NCBI GenBank assembly: GCA_016719755.1
Contig: JADJYM010000011.1
Coordinates: forward strand, 186,001-250,000
Source of the DNA: Novosphingobium sp.
Lineage (GTDB): Bacteria > Pseudomonadota > Alphaproteobacteria > Sphingomonadales > Sphingomonadaceae
DNA length: 64,000 nucleotides
Reading direction: 5' to 3'
This document shows positions 35,968 to 46,145 of the stretch, one piece after another. A model generated the notes under the pieces. The model saw nothing but the letters and a program-made list of their open reading frames with translations. It made no database searches and was not told the origin of the DNA. Position numbers and translations under genes: made by a program. Numbering within the stretch: the first letter of the stretch is position 1; every line of letters begins with the position of its first letter.

Positions 35968-36033
35968 CTATCCGGATAGATTTGCTGCACACCTCTGCAT
36001 CAACAGTAGACTTGTCTATACGATTATATAATC
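35968..36033. promoter_or_regulatory. Palindrome cluster and promoter of the second TonB receptor
   Basis: Three perfect 12-bp palindromes lie in 66 bases: CTATCCGGATAG (35968-35979), TAGACTTGTCTA with a TT centre (36007-36018), and GATTATATAATC (36022-36033). The last contains a consensus -10 TATAAT (36027-36032). The block is far more AT-rich than its surroundings and ends 28 bases before the receptor ATG. A local repressor or activator probably binds here; no regulator gene lies next to it. Confidence 0.5.
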
Positions 36034-36061
36034 CTCATCTCGGGTCGAGAGGAGGATCGTC

Positions 36062-38221
36062 ATGGTCATGCGCTTCACGCTGCTTGCATCTGCCGCCGCC
36101 ATTCTGGCGACACCCGCGTTCGCTCAGGAACAGGAAACGTCCGCCGAGGATGGTGCCGGTGCGGGCGAAATCGTCGTTACCGCGCAGCGCCGCGCCGAAC
36201 GGCTCGCCGATGTGCCGATCTCGATCACCGCGCTGAGCGGCGAGGGGCTGGCGAATGCCGGGGTCCGTTCGACCGAGGACCTGACCTCTGCCGTGCCGGG
36301 GCTCAACTTCGCCACCAACGGCGCTTTCGCCCAGCCGACCGTGCGCGGCATCGGCACCACGGTTTCCGCCGCGGGCAGCGATGCCAATGTCGCGATCTAT
36401 GTCGACGGGGTCTATCAGCCTAACCAGATCGGCAATTTCAGCGATCTCGTCGATGTCGAGCAGGTGGAGGTGCTGAAAGGTCCGCAGGGCACCCTGTTTG
36501 GCCGCAATGCCACCGGCGGTGCGATCCGGGTGACCACCAGGGCGCCCTCGTGGACGCCTGCTGCCCGCGTCTCGGCCTCGTACGGCAGCTTCGATGAAGT
36601 GAAGGTATCGGGCTATGTCACCGGCCCGGTTTCCGACCGGCTCGCGGTCAGCCTTGGCCTGGTCTATGGCGATGACGATGGCTATGTCCGCAACATCGGC
36701 ACGGGCAACAAGGTGGCGCAGAGCAAGGTCTTCGGCGTGCGCGGCAAGCTGCTGTTCAAGGCCAGCGACGCGCTCGATTTCACCCTGTCCGCCGCGCACA
36801 ACGCGCGCACCAGCAATCCGGCCTTCACCCTGGGGGTGCTGGGCGGCAACAATAGCTCGCTCAGCGCAACGGGCTCGATCCCGGCGAGCGGACCGCGCCA
36901 GGTCTCGCTCAGCTTCGATCCGACCATCACGGTGGACAGCAACCAGTTCAGCCTGACCGCGCGGGCGGACCTGGGCTTTGCGCAGCTGACCTCGATCACC
37001 AGCTATGGCGAGATCGAGACCTACCTGGTGACCGATACCGACCGAACCAACCTGGCGCTTGGCCGCGCCGACATTCCGGGCACGGAAAAGACCTGGACGC
37101 AGGAAGTGAACCTTGTCTCGCAGGGGAGCGATGACCTCAAGTGGTTCCTGGGCGCGTTCTATTACAACGACGATTCCTCGAACTACACCCAGATCAACCT
37201 GGGCAGCCTGTACAACGTCATCACGCTCAAGACCGAGGCGATCGCTCCGTTCGGCGAGGTGAACTATTCGATCGGCGATCTGACCCTGATCGCGGGCGCG
37301 CGCTACAACATCGAGAAGAAGGACTATTCGATTGTCCGCGGCGCCTCCTCGATTGTCAGGGAGACGACCTACAAGACCTTCACCCCGCGGCTTGGGCTGC
37401 GCTACAAGCTGTCGCCCTCCTCGATGGTCTATGCGACCTATTCGAAGGGCTTCAAGAGCGGCGGGTTCGACGGAATCCTGGCTTCGGGGCAACTGGCCGT
37501 CAATCCGGTGTTCCCGGAAAAGGTCGATGCCTGGGAAGTGGGCTACAAGTATGGCCGGGGCGGCAACAGCCTGGCGATTTCGGCCTATTACTATGACTAT
37601 TCGAACATCCAGTTCCAGGCGTTCAATCCCAATGCGGGCGGGCTGACCCAGGTGTTCAACGCCGCCGCCGCCGAAATCTATGGCGGTGAAATCGAAGGCA
37701 CGCTGGAGCCGGTCGACGGGCTGACGCTGCGCGCCGCGCTGGCCTACAACCACAGCACCTACAAGAACTTCCCCGGCGCCTCGGTCTATTGTCCGCGCGG
37801 CGCGCCGACCCAGGGCAATGCGCTGATCGCGATCGGCGCGCTCAATCCCTGTTCGGGGCAGGTCAACGCCGATGGCGCGACCGGCAACCAGTTGATCCGC
37901 ACGCCGGAGTTTACCGCTTCGCTGTCCGCCGCCTACCGGCATGAGCTTGGCAATGGCGGCTCGCTCGATCTGTCGGGCAGCGGATTCTATTCGGGGGCGT
38001 TCTACTGGGATCCGAACAACCGCCTGCGCGAGCAGCCCTATGTGCTGATGAACGCCGAGATCGCCTATAACCTGCCGGGCGATCATGTGCGGCTGGCGGT
38101 ATGGGGCCGCAATCTCGCGAATGAGCTCTACGCCATCTACAAGACCGAGGCGGCGGCGGGCGATTCGGTTGCCTATGCCCGCCCGCGCAGCTTCGGGGTG
38201 AGCGCGCAGGTGAAGTTCTGA
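36062..38221 (+). CDS. TonB-dependent outer-membrane receptor
   Basis: A 719-residue receptor of the common sphingomonad type. A signal peptide (ATPAFAQ, about residue 22) is followed by the TonB box EIVVTAQRR, a plug with VEVLKGPQGTLFGRNATGGAIRV, and a barrel ending SAQVKF. GAGGAGG upstream is a strong ribosome site for ATG 36062. It is followed after 22 bases by an MFS transporter, suggesting a paired outer- and inner-membrane uptake route for one substrate, which cannot be named. Confidence 0.92.
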   Translation: MVMRFTLLASAAAILATPAFAQEQETSAEDGAGAGEIVVTAQRRAERLADVPISITALSGEGLANAGVRSTEDLTSAVPGLNFATNGAFAQPTVRGIGTTVSAAGSDANVAIYVDGVYQPNQIGNFSDLVDVEQVEVLKGPQGTLFGRNATGGAIRVTTRAPSWTPAARVSASYGSFDEVKVSGYVTGPVSDRLAVSLGLVYGDDDGYVRNIGTGNKVAQSKVFGVRGKLLFKASDALDFTLSAAHNARTSNPAFTLGVLGGNNSSLSATGSIPASGPRQVSLSFDPTITVDSNQFSLTARADLGFAQLTSITSYGEIETYLVTDTDRTNLALGRADIPGTEKTWTQEVNLVSQGSDDLKWFLGAFYYNDDSSNYTQINLGSLYNVITLKTEAIAPFGEVNYSIGDLTLIAGARYNIEKKDYSIVRGASSIVRETTYKTFTPRLGLRYKLSPSSMVYATYSKGFKSGGFDGILASGQLAVNPVFPEKVDAWEVGYKYGRGGNSLAISAYYYDYSNIQFQAFNPNAGGLTQVFNAAAAEIYGGEIEGTLEPVDGLTLRAALAYNHSTYKNFPGASVYCPRGAPTQGNALIAIGALNPCSGQVNADGATGNQLIRTPEFTASLSAAYRHELGNGGSLDLSGSGFYSGAFYWDPNNRLREQPYVLMNAEIAYNLPGDHVRLAVWGRNLANELYAIYKTEAAAGDSVAYARPRSFGVSAQVKF

Positions 38222-38243
38222 TCCGGGCGCGGCGGGCGGTCCG

Positions 38244-39602
38244 GTGAACGGCGCGGCGGCAACGGATGCGGGCGGCGCCGCAAGGGCCGCGCGCGGCGCC
38301 GAACGCTGGACCATCTTCATCCTGCTGCTGCTTTACACGCTGGCCTATCTCGATCGGCAGGTGATAACCCTGCTGATCGAGCCGATCCGCCGCGATCTTG
38401 GCGTCGGCGATGTCGAGATGGGGTTCCTTCAGGGAATGGGGTTCACCCTGTTCTTCGCGCTGGCGGGGCCATTCCTGGGCTGGATGGTGGACCGCTACCG
38501 GCGGCGCCTGATCATCTGGGCGGGCGTCTCGTTCTGGTCGTTGTGCACGGCTGCCTGCGGGCTGGCCGACACATATGGCGAACTGCTGATCGCGCGCTTC
38601 GGCGTGGGCGCGGGCGAGGCGGCGCTGCTGCCTGCGGCCTATTCGATCATTTCCGACCTGGTAGAGAAATCGCGCCTCAGCCGCGCGATGGCGACATTCT
38701 CGCTGGGCGCGATTGCCGGGGGCGCGCTCTCGTTCGCGCTGGGCGGTGCGATCATCGGGCTGGTCGCGCGTTATGGCGGGGCGGTCCTGCCGCTGATCGG
38801 GCCGGTCCAGCCCTGGCAGCTGGTGTTCCTTTCCATCGGCGCGATCGGGCTGCCGCTGGCGACCCTGGTCTGGGCGATCCATGAGCCTGAGCGCAGGCGC
38901 AGCGGCGGCGTGCCCGGATCGGTCTCGGCGGGCGGGATGGATCATTTCCGCCGCCACTGGCGCTTCTATGCGCTGCACATCGCCGGTTTCAGCCTGATGT
39001 GCATGATCACCGCCGCGCATGTCGCGTGGAAGGCGACCGTGCTGATCCGCGATTACCACTGGCGGGTGGAAACCATCGGCTGGTCGATGGGGCTGCTCAG
39101 CCTGATCTGCGGGGCGATCGGGATGTACGGCAGCGGGGTGCTGGCCGACTGGCTGTTCCGGCGCGGCTGGCGCGATGCGCACGTGCGGATCTATATCTTT
39201 GCCCTGCCGGTCATGGCCGCTGCCGCCGCGCTGGCCTATTCCGGGCAATCGATCTGGCTGACCCTGGCGGGTTTCGCGGTGCTGGGGCTTGGCAGTCCGT
39301 TCATCGCGGTTGCCGCCGCCGCCCTGCAACTGACCACCCCGCCCGAGCGGCGCGGGCTGGTTTCGGCGGTGTTCCTGATGGTCTACAACCTTGTCGGCTT
39401 CGGGCTTGGGCCGGCCGCGGTCGCGCTGGTGTCGAAGCTGCTGTTCGGGGAGCAGGGCGATATCGCCAGCGCCATGGCGATCACCTTTGTCGCGGTGACC
39501 CCGCTGGCGATGCTGTGCTTCGCGCTTGCCGGAAAGCCGATGCGCGAAGCGGCAGCGGCGATTGCCGGGACGGAGGAGGCGAGGGGGGAGACCACAGGCT
39601 GA
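38244..39602 (+). CDS. MFS transporter (spinster-like)
   Basis: A 452-residue major facilitator with about 12 hydrophobic segments. The motif LAGPFLGWMVDRYRRRLI between helices 2 and 3 is the MFS signature. The N-terminal LLLYTLAYLDRQVITLLIEPIRRDLGVGD pattern is typical of the spinster-like group paired with TonB receptors in sphingomonads. The start is a GTG at 38244. It probably moves the substrate of the adjacent receptor across the inner membrane. Confidence 0.88.
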   Translation: MNGAAATDAGGAARAARGAERWTIFILLLLYTLAYLDRQVITLLIEPIRRDLGVGDVEMGFLQGMGFTLFFALAGPFLGWMVDRYRRRLIIWAGVSFWSLCTAACGLADTYGELLIARFGVGAGEAALLPAAYSIISDLVEKSRLSRAMATFSLGAIAGGALSFALGGAIIGLVARYGGAVLPLIGPVQPWQLVFLSIGAIGLPLATLVWAIHEPERRRSGGVPGSVSAGGMDHFRRHWRFYALHIAGFSLMCMITAAHVAWKATVLIRDYHWRVETIGWSMGLLSLICGAIGMYGSGVLADWLFRRGWRDAHVRIYIFALPVMAAAAALAYSGQSIWLTLAGFAVLGLGSPFIAVAAAALQLTTPPERRGLVSAVFLMVYNLVGFGLGPAAVALVSKLLFGEQGDIASAMAITFVAVTPLAMLCFALAGKPMREAAAAIAGTEEARGETTG

Positions 39603-39621
39603 CCTCCCCGCGTCACCATCC

Positions 39622-40779
39622 CTATTTGGTCAACGCTTCCAGCGCCGACTGGTCAACCGCCGCAACGGCCGCCTTGAGTTCGTCGATCGATCCGGCCTGG
39701 CCTTCCGCCTCGACCATGAAGCGGCCCGCGATTACCGTTCCATAGCTGCCGCTGCTGTCGCTGCGGTTCCATTTTTCGGTGCGCATCCGGCCATCGACCG
39801 TGCCGGTGCGTTCATAGCCGTCGGCGGTTTCCTTGTTCGCTTCCACCCCCAGCGCGGCGCCAAGCCCGGCCAGCGCGCCGACACCGGCCATGTCGACGAC
39901 CTTGAGCGTGATGGTCCTGTCACCGGCAGTGTAGGTGCCTTCCGCCGTGCTGCCCATCTCGCCCATGGCCACGCTTTGCGTGGCGGTGCGCTGATAGCTG
40001 CCGAGCGATGCGGGAAGCAGTGCCTGCAACTGCGCCGGGCTGGCCGCCTTGATCTCGCCATTGGCCATGGCTTCGGCCTGCTTGCCGGCCTCCTCGATCT
40101 TGCCGGTGTCGATCGTGCCGCCGCCGGGCAGCTTGATCTGGACATCGTCGGTCGAACCGATCGTTGAACCGGCCAGGCCCATCAGCCCGGTCACCGCCGC
40201 AGTGATCGGCGCGGTCACCAGCATGAACACGAAGCCCGCCAGCACGGTGACGGCGGTAAAGCCCGCTGCCTTGGCCTGGGGCACCTTCATCACCGGAGTA
40301 ACCCCGGTGTAGAGCAGGTAAAGGCTGTAAAGCCCGACGATTCCAAGGAATCCGAACCACGGGACCAGCTGGAAGATACCCGCAAGCCACGCGGCGGTCA
40401 TCGCATAGATCACCAGCTTGAACGCGCCGGAACGGCTGGCCTCGCCCTCGAACTTTGGCGCCAGCCAGTCCGCCACCAGCCCCAGCACCACGACCGAGGC
40501 CAGGGCGAGGAGGTAGGAGATCACCATCGTGGCGATGCCGGTGACCAGCGAGGGCGTATAGCTGATCCCGAACGCGCCATAGCCGAACAGCTGGCCGTGC
40601 AGGAACTGGCCGACCGGGCCGATTGCCGCCAGCGGGATTGCCAGCCGCACGAACAGGTCGCCCGGCGTGTCACGCTCGGTCGCGATCACCGGCCAGGTTT
40701 CCAGCGGTTTCATGATGAGCGACTTGATGCGCCCGACAAGCGACGAACCGCCGCCCGGTGCGCCTGGAATTTCAGCCAT
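39622..40779 (-). CDS. Yip1 family membrane protein
   Basis: A 385-residue protein. The N-terminal half (about 10-205) has five or six membrane segments and the Yip1 pattern (KPLETWPVIATERDTPGDLF...PLAAIGPV). The C-terminal half (about 215-385) is a soluble, presumably external, domain of unknown type. The ATG at 40779 fits the family start. The role is unknown. It is divergent from dnaE. Confidence 0.75.
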   Translation of the reverse strand: MAEIPGAPGGGSSLVGRIKSLIMKPLETWPVIATERDTPGDLFVRLAIPLAAIGPVGQFLHGQLFGYGAFGISYTPSLVTGIATMVISYLLALASVVVLGLVADWLAPKFEGEASRSGAFKLVIYAMTAAWLAGIFQLVPWFGFLGIVGLYSLYLLYTGVTPVMKVPQAKAAGFTAVTVLAGFVFMLVTAPITAAVTGLMGLAGSTIGSTDDVQIKLPGGGTIDTGKIEEAGKQAEAMANGEIKAASPAQLQALLPASLGSYQRTATQSVAMGEMGSTAEGTYTAGDRTITLKVVDMAGVGALAGLGAALGVEANKETADGYERTGTVDGRMRTEKWNRSDSSGSYGTVIAGRFMVEAEGQAGSIDELKAAVAAVDQSALEALTK

Positions 40780-40937
40780 GGTCAGTTTCCCCAATTCGAT
40801 AAAATGTTGAAGCGGACCCTTATTATCCCGGCATAGGACCACATTTGCCCGACCTTGAACAGACGCCGCGTGATTTTCCCCAGACCTTGGGGCGCGGCGC
40901 TTGATCGGAAAGGGGCCGCGCGCGATACCTGCGGGCG

Positions 40938-43900
40938 ATGGCCCATGCTCCCTTTGTCCCCCTGCGCGTCCTTTCCAGCTATTCGATGCTCGAAGGAGCG
41001 ATCGATCCCAAGGCCTTCGGCAAACTGGCGAAGGACCGGGGCTTTCCCGCCATCGCGGTGACCGATCGCAACGGGCTTTATGGCGTCATGTCCTTCACCG
41101 GGGCCTGCCGCGATGCCGGGGTTCAGCCGATCACCGGCACCACGCTGGGCGTCCAGCGCGAAGCAGGCGGGCCGATCGACTGGCTGGTGCTGCTGGTGCA
41201 GGACGAAACCGGCTGGCTGAACCTGTGCCATCTCGTCAGCAAGGCGCATCTCGACCGCCCGCTGGAACTGGATCCCCACGTCACTCTGGCCGACATCGCG
41301 GGCCATTCGGACGGGATGATCGCGCTGACCGGCGCGGGTGACGGGGCGCTGGTGCGCCTGCTCGCCGAAGGGCGGCGGGAAGCGGCGGATGCCTATTGCG
41401 AAAAGCTGGAAGCGCTGTTCCCCGGGCGGCTCTACATCGAGGTCGCCCGCCGCAACGAGGCGGCGGAGGAAGCCGCCGAGGACGCGCTGATCGACCTCGC
41501 CTATGCTCGCGATCTGCCCCTGGTGGCGACCAATCCGGCCTGCTTTGCCGAGCCCGGATTTCACGGCGCCCACGATGCCATGCTGTGCATTGCCAATTCC
41601 ACCCACGTCGATGCGCCGGACCGCCCCCGCTCCAGCCGCGAGGCCTGGGTCAAGTCCGCGCCGATGATGGCGGAGCTGTTCGCCGATCTGCCGGAAGCCA
41701 CGGCCAACACGCTCGTCGTGGCCCGGCGCTGCGCCTATGCCCCGCCCAAGCGCAAGCCGCTGCTGCCCAGTCTGGCCGGGGATGCCGCCGGCGAGGCGCG
41801 GATGCTGATCGACGATGCCCGCGCGGGGCTGGAGCGGCGGCTGGAACCCTACGGCGAAATGGAGGAGGCAGAGCGGCAGACCTATTTCGACCGGCTCGAT
41901 TTCGAGACCCGGATCATCAACACCATGGGGTTCGCCGGCTACTTCCTGATCGTGGCCGATTTCATCAAGTGGGCCAAGGACAACGGGATTCCGGTGGGGC
42001 CGGGGCGCGGTTCGGGCGCGGGCAGCCTGGTCGCCTGGGCGCTGACCATCACCGACCTGGATCCGATCCGGCTGGGGCTGCTGTTCGAACGCTTCCTCAA
42101 CCCGGAACGCGTTTCCATGCCGGACTTCGATATCGACTTCTGCGAAACCCGGCGCGGCGAGGTGATCCGCTATGTCCAGCGCAAGTACGGGCACGATCAC
42201 GTTGCCCAGATCATCACTTTCGGCAAGCTCAAGGCCCGCGCCGTGCTGCGCGATACAGGGCGCATCCTGCAGATGAGCTATGGCCAGGTCGACCGGCTGT
42301 GCAAGATGGTGCCCAACCATCCGACCGATCCCTGGACCCTGCCGCGCGCGCTCAACGGGGTGGGCGAATTCAAGCGCGAGTACGACAACGACGACGAGGT
42401 CCACCGCCTGGTCGATCTGGCGGTGCAGCTGGAAGGCCTGCCGCGCAACAGTTCCACCCACGCGGCGGGCGTGGTGATCGGCGACCGGCCGCTGGCGCAG
42501 CTGGTGCCGCTCTACCGCGATCCCCGTTCCGACATGCCGGTCACCCAGTTCGACATGAAATATGTCGAGGATACCGGCCTCATCAAGTTCGACTTCCTGG
42601 GCCTGAAAACGCTGTCGGTGCTGCGCAAGGCCACCGACCTGCTGCAGCGCCGCTCGATCGAGATCGACCTGTCGGCGCTGCCGTGGGACGACGCCGAGGT
42701 GTACCAGCTGCTCCAGTCGGGCGACACGGTGGGGGTGTTCCAGCTGGAATCCGAAGGGATGCGCCGCACGCTGGCGGCGGTGAAGCCGACCAATTTCGGC
42801 GACATCATCGCGCTCGTCTCGCTCTATCGCCCGGGCCCGATGGACAACATCCCGCTGTTCGGACGGCGCAAGAACGGCGCGGAAAAGATCGAGTATCCGC
42901 ACGAGAAACTGGCGGGCATCCTGTCCGAAACCTACGGCATCTTCGTCTACCAGGAACAGGTCATGCAGGCCGCGCAAATTCTGGCGGGCTACTCGCTTGG
43001 CGACGCTGACTTGCTGCGCCGCGCGATGGGCAAGAAGGTCCAGGCGGAAATGGACGCGCAGCGCCAGCGCTTCGTTGATGGCTGCAAGGAAGTGTCCGGG
43101 ATCGACAAGGCCAAGGCCAACGAGCTGTTCGACTTGATCGACAAGTTCGCAGGCTACGGCTTCAACAAGAGCCACGCCGCCGCCTATGCCCTGCTGGCCT
43201 ACCAGACGGCCTGGCTCAAGACGCATTACCCGCACGAATTCTATGCCGCCTCGATGTGCTTCGATATGCACCAGTCGGAAAAGCTGGCGGTGTTCGTGGA
43301 CGATATGCGCCGCAACGGGATCGAGATCGCCGGGCCGGACGTCAACCGCAGCGAGGCCGAGTTCATGGTCGAGCAGACCGAGGAGGGCTACGCGGTGCGC
43401 TATGCCCTCGCCGGAATCCGCAACGTCGGTGAAAAGGCGATGGACGCGCTGGTGGCCGAGCGCGAGGCGAACGGGCCTTTCGCCAGCCTGGAAGACCTGT
43501 TCCGCCGCGTGCCGCCGGGCGCGATGAACCGGCGCGCGCTGGAAGGGCTGGCGGCATCGGGCGCGTTTGACAGCCTCGATCCCAACCGGGCCAAGCTCAT
43601 GGCCAGCGCCGACATGCTGCTGGCCGTGGCCGACGAGGCCGAGCGCACCCGTTCCAGCGGCCAGCACGGCCTGTTCGGGGGCGAGGATCACGCCGCCCCG
43701 GCGCTGCGCCTGGCGGACGTCGAGCCGTGGCCCAAGTCCGAGCAGATGGCCAGGGAGCGCGAGAATTTCGGCTTCTACTTCGCCGCTCACCCGGTGGAGC
43801 AGTGGCGCGCGGTCGCCTCGGCCAATGGCGCGCGTTCCTATGCCAGCCTGATGGAAACCGGGGTTCCGGGCGGCGGGCGGATGCCCGCGGTGATGGCGGC

Positions 43901-44408
43901 GATGGTGGAAGGCGTGCAGCGCCGCAAGACCAAGCGCGGCAACGATTTCGTGGTGGCGGAGTTTTCCGACAATTCCGGCCAGTTTTCCGCCTCGTGCTTT
44001 GAAGAAACGCTGGTCGAGCCGATGCTGCAATGGGCCAGGGACGGCACCTGCCTGCTGCTGTCGGTGGAGCTTGACGCCCCCAGCCCGGACGAGCCGCCGC
44101 GCGTCACCGTGCGTTCGGCCAAGCCGCTGAGCGAGGTGAAAAGCGCGGGCTCGATGCTGTTGAAGCTGGATGTCCTGTCCGCCGATGGTCTGCAGGAACT
44201 GGTCCAGACGCTGACCCGGGGCGAGGAAGGGCGCGGCGAGGTGCAGGTGCGGCTGCGCACCGGGCAGGGCACCGAACCGCTGGTGCGGCTGGGACGCGAC
44301 TTCCAGCTCGACGGCGCCGTCGCCGAACGCTTGGCAAGCGTCGAAGGACTTGCCAATGTGTCGCTAAGCGCACGGCGGGGGCAGGCACACCTGCGCCTCG
44401 TCGCCTGA
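40938..44408 (+). CDS. dnaE: DNA polymerase III subunit alpha
   Basis: The 1156-residue replicative polymerase. The catalytic aspartates are in PDFDIDF (about residues 395-401) and FDFLGLKT. PHP domain, palm, tau-binding region and a C-terminal OB fold (VVAEFSDNSGQFSASCFEE) are all present. The PHP domain looks inactive: at positions where active PHP domains have His, His and Asp, this protein has Pro8, Leu12 and Ser14 (FVPLRVLSSYSMLEGA). The start ATG follows a 158-base gap after the divergent Yip1 gene. Confidence 0.96.
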   Translation: MAHAPFVPLRVLSSYSMLEGAIDPKAFGKLAKDRGFPAIAVTDRNGLYGVMSFTGACRDAGVQPITGTTLGVQREAGGPIDWLVLLVQDETGWLNLCHLVSKAHLDRPLELDPHVTLADIAGHSDGMIALTGAGDGALVRLLAEGRREAADAYCEKLEALFPGRLYIEVARRNEAAEEAAEDALIDLAYARDLPLVATNPACFAEPGFHGAHDAMLCIANSTHVDAPDRPRSSREAWVKSAPMMAELFADLPEATANTLVVARRCAYAPPKRKPLLPSLAGDAAGEARMLIDDARAGLERRLEPYGEMEEAERQTYFDRLDFETRIINTMGFAGYFLIVADFIKWAKDNGIPVGPGRGSGAGSLVAWALTITDLDPIRLGLLFERFLNPERVSMPDFDIDFCETRRGEVIRYVQRKYGHDHVAQIITFGKLKARAVLRDTGRILQMSYGQVDRLCKMVPNHPTDPWTLPRALNGVGEFKREYDNDDEVHRLVDLAVQLEGLPRNSSTHAAGVVIGDRPLAQLVPLYRDPRSDMPVTQFDMKYVEDTGLIKFDFLGLKTLSVLRKATDLLQRRSIEIDLSALPWDDAEVYQLLQSGDTVGVFQLESEGMRRTLAAVKPTNFGDIIALVSLYRPGPMDNIPLFGRRKNGAEKIEYPHEKLAGILSETYGIFVYQEQVMQAAQILAGYSLGDADLLRRAMGKKVQAEMDAQRQRFVDGCKEVSGIDKAKANELFDLIDKFAGYGFNKSHAAAYALLAYQTAWLKTHYPHEFYAASMCFDMHQSEKLAVFVDDMRRNGIEIAGPDVNRSEAEFMVEQTEEGYAVRYALAGIRNVGEKAMDALVAEREANGPFASLEDLFRRVPPGAMNRRALEGLAASGAFDSLDPNRAKLMASADMLLAVADEAERTRSSGQHGLFGGEDHAAPALRLADVEPWPKSEQMARERENFGFYFAAHPVEQWRAVASANGARSYASLMETGVPGGGRMPAVMAAMVEGVQRRKTKRGNDFVVAEFSDNSGQFSASCFEETLVEPMLQWARDGTCLLLSVELDAPSPDEPPRVTVRSAKPLSEVKSAGSMLLKLDVLSADGLQELVQTLTRGEEGRGEVQVRLRTGQGTEPLVRLGRDFQLDGAVAERLASVEGLANVSLSARRGQAHLRLVA

Positions 44409-44436
44409 CGCTGAAAACAAAAAACCGGAGAGACCA

Positions 44437-46029
44437 ATGCTGGGCGCTATGCAGGACTTCGACCTTCGGGTCACCCATCTGATCGACCACGCCGCGCGCG
44501 AACACGGCGGGCGCGAAATCGTCACCCGCTGGGCGGATGGCAGCGAAACCCGCACCACCTGGGCCGGGGTGCGCCACGATGCCCTGAAAATGACCCAGGC
44601 GCTGCGCAGGCTGGGCGTGCAGCAGGGCGACCGGATCGCCACCCTGGCGATGAACCACAGCCGCCACCTGGTCAGCTGGTATGGCGCGGTGGGCGTGGGC
44701 GGTGTGCTCCACACCATCAACCCGCGGCTGTTCGACGATCAGCTGGAATACATCGCCAACCATGCCGAGGATCAGGTCCTGCTCTATGACCGGGCCTTTG
44801 CGCCGCTGGTTGAGCGGATGAAGCCCAAGTGGACCACGATCCGCCACTACATCTGTTACGACGATGGCCAGTTCGAGGACTGGATCGGCGCCGAGGACGG
44901 CAACACCACCTGGGCCTGGGGCGACGAGCGCGATCCGTGCATGCTGTGCTACACCAGCGGCACCACCGGCAATCCCAAGGGCGTGATCTACGAACACCGC
45001 TCGACCATGCTCCACGCGATGACCGGACTTCAGCCCGCGATCTTCGACTTTGACGCGCGTTCGGTCATGCTGCCTGTGGTGCCGATGTTCCACGCCGCCA
45101 GCTGGGGCCTGCCGTGGTCGGGGGCAGCCGCCGGGATCAAGTTCGTGTTCTCCGCCGTCAACGATCCGGCCGTGCTGTGCGAACTGATGAACCGCGAAAA
45201 GGTGACCCATTCGGCGGGCGTCCCGACCGTCTGGCTGGCAACCTTCCAGCACATGGACGCGACCGGCACCACGCTGCCGACGCTGCGCCACGCGATCATC
45301 GGCGGCTCGGCCGCACCGCGCTTCATGCTGGAGCGGCTGATGAAGGCCGGGGTCAACGTCGCCCATGCCTGGGGCATGACCGAAACCAGCCCGATCGGCA
45401 CCACCGGCGCGAAAAGCTGGGACTGGGATGACCTGACCTTTGAACAGCAGGTCGATATCAAGCAGATGCAGGGCCGGGTGCCGTTTGGCGTGGAACTGCG
45501 CACGGTCGACCTTGGCGATCCCTCGATCGTCCTGCCGCGCGACGGCAAGACATCCGGCGCGCTGCAGGTGCGCGGGCCGTGGATCATCAAGCGCTACTTC
45601 AAGGCGGAGAGCGATGCCGCTGCTTCGCCCGACCAGTGGTTCGATACCGGCGACGTCGCGATTCTCCACCCGGACGGCACCCTGCAACTGACCGACCGCA
45701 CCAAGGACGTGATCAAGTCCGGCGGCGAATGGATCAGCTCGGTCGAGCTGGAGAACGCCGCCGTGGGCCATCCCGGCGTGGCGGAAGCCGCCGCCATCGG
45801 CATCTATCACCCCAAGTGGGACGAGCGTCCGATCCTGGTGGTGGTCAGGAAGGCCGGGGCGGAAGTCACCGCGCAGGAGATCAAGGATCACCTTGCCCGG
45901 CACGTCGCCAAGTGGTGGCTGCCCGACGCGATCGAGTTCGTGGACGCCATCCCGCACGGTGCCACCGGCAAGATCAGCAAGAAGGACCTGCGCGACCAGT
46001 TCCGCGACTACAAGCTGGAAGACGCCTGA
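44437..46029 (+). CDS. Long-chain acyl-CoA synthetase (AMP-binding)
   Basis: A 530-residue ANL-family ligase that activates a fatty acid with ATP and CoA. The AMP/ATP motif is [13 protein letters not shown], with WGMTETSP, the hinge [16 protein letters not shown] and the catalytic Lys in [13 protein letters not shown]. It resembles the FadD3/AlkK-like medium- and long-chain group; chain length is not predictable. GGAGAG lies 9 bases before the ATG. It is 28 bases downstream of dnaE. Confidence 0.88.
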   Translation: MLGAMQDFDLRVTHLIDHAAREHGGREIVTRWADGSETRTTWAGVRHDALKMTQALRRLGVQQGDRIATLAMNHSRHLVSWYGAVGVGGVLHTINPRLFDDQLEYIANHAEDQVLLYDRAFAPLVERMKPKWTTIRHYICYDDGQFEDWIGAEDGNTTWAWGDERDPCMLCYTSGTTGNPKGVIYEHRSTMLHAMTGLQPAIFDFDARSVMLPVVPMFHAASWGLPWSGAAAGIKFVFSAVNDPAVLCELMNREKVTHSAGVPTVWLATFQHMDATGTTLPTLRHAIIGGSAAPRFMLERLMKAGVNVAHAWGMTETSPIGTTGAKSWDWDDLTFEQQVDIKQMQGRVPFGVELRTVDLGDPSIVLPRDGKTSGALQVRGPWIIKRYFKAESDAAASPDQWFDTGDVAILHPDGTLQLTDRTKDVIKSGGEWISSVELENAAVGHPGVAEAAAIGIYHPKWDERPILVVVRKAGAEVTAQEIKDHLARHVAKWWLPDAIEFVDAIPHGATGKISKKDLRDQFRDYKLEDA

Positions 46030-46040
46030 AGCGACCTCCC

Positions 46041-46095
<55 letters not shown>

Positions 46096-46112
46096 TCCTC
46101 GGGCTTCTGCCA

Positions 46113-46131
46113 CCTCCCCGTGCCGGGGAGG
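46113..46131. repeat. Partial copy of the CTCCCCG palindromic repeat
   Basis: CCTCCCCG (46113-46120), TGC, CGGGGAGG (46124-46131) equals the right-hand end of the larger repeat at 55552-55678. Here too the right arm GGGGAGG lies just upstream of a start codon (ATG 46146). The rest of the repeat is probably hidden in the poly-G tract. Confidence 0.65.
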
Positions 46132-46145
46132 AATGGAGAACGCCA

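Noticed and set aside
40782-44030. Open frame of over 1000 codons opposite dnaE
   Set aside because: Antisense shadow of dnaE; composition is typical of reverse-strand high-GC frames.
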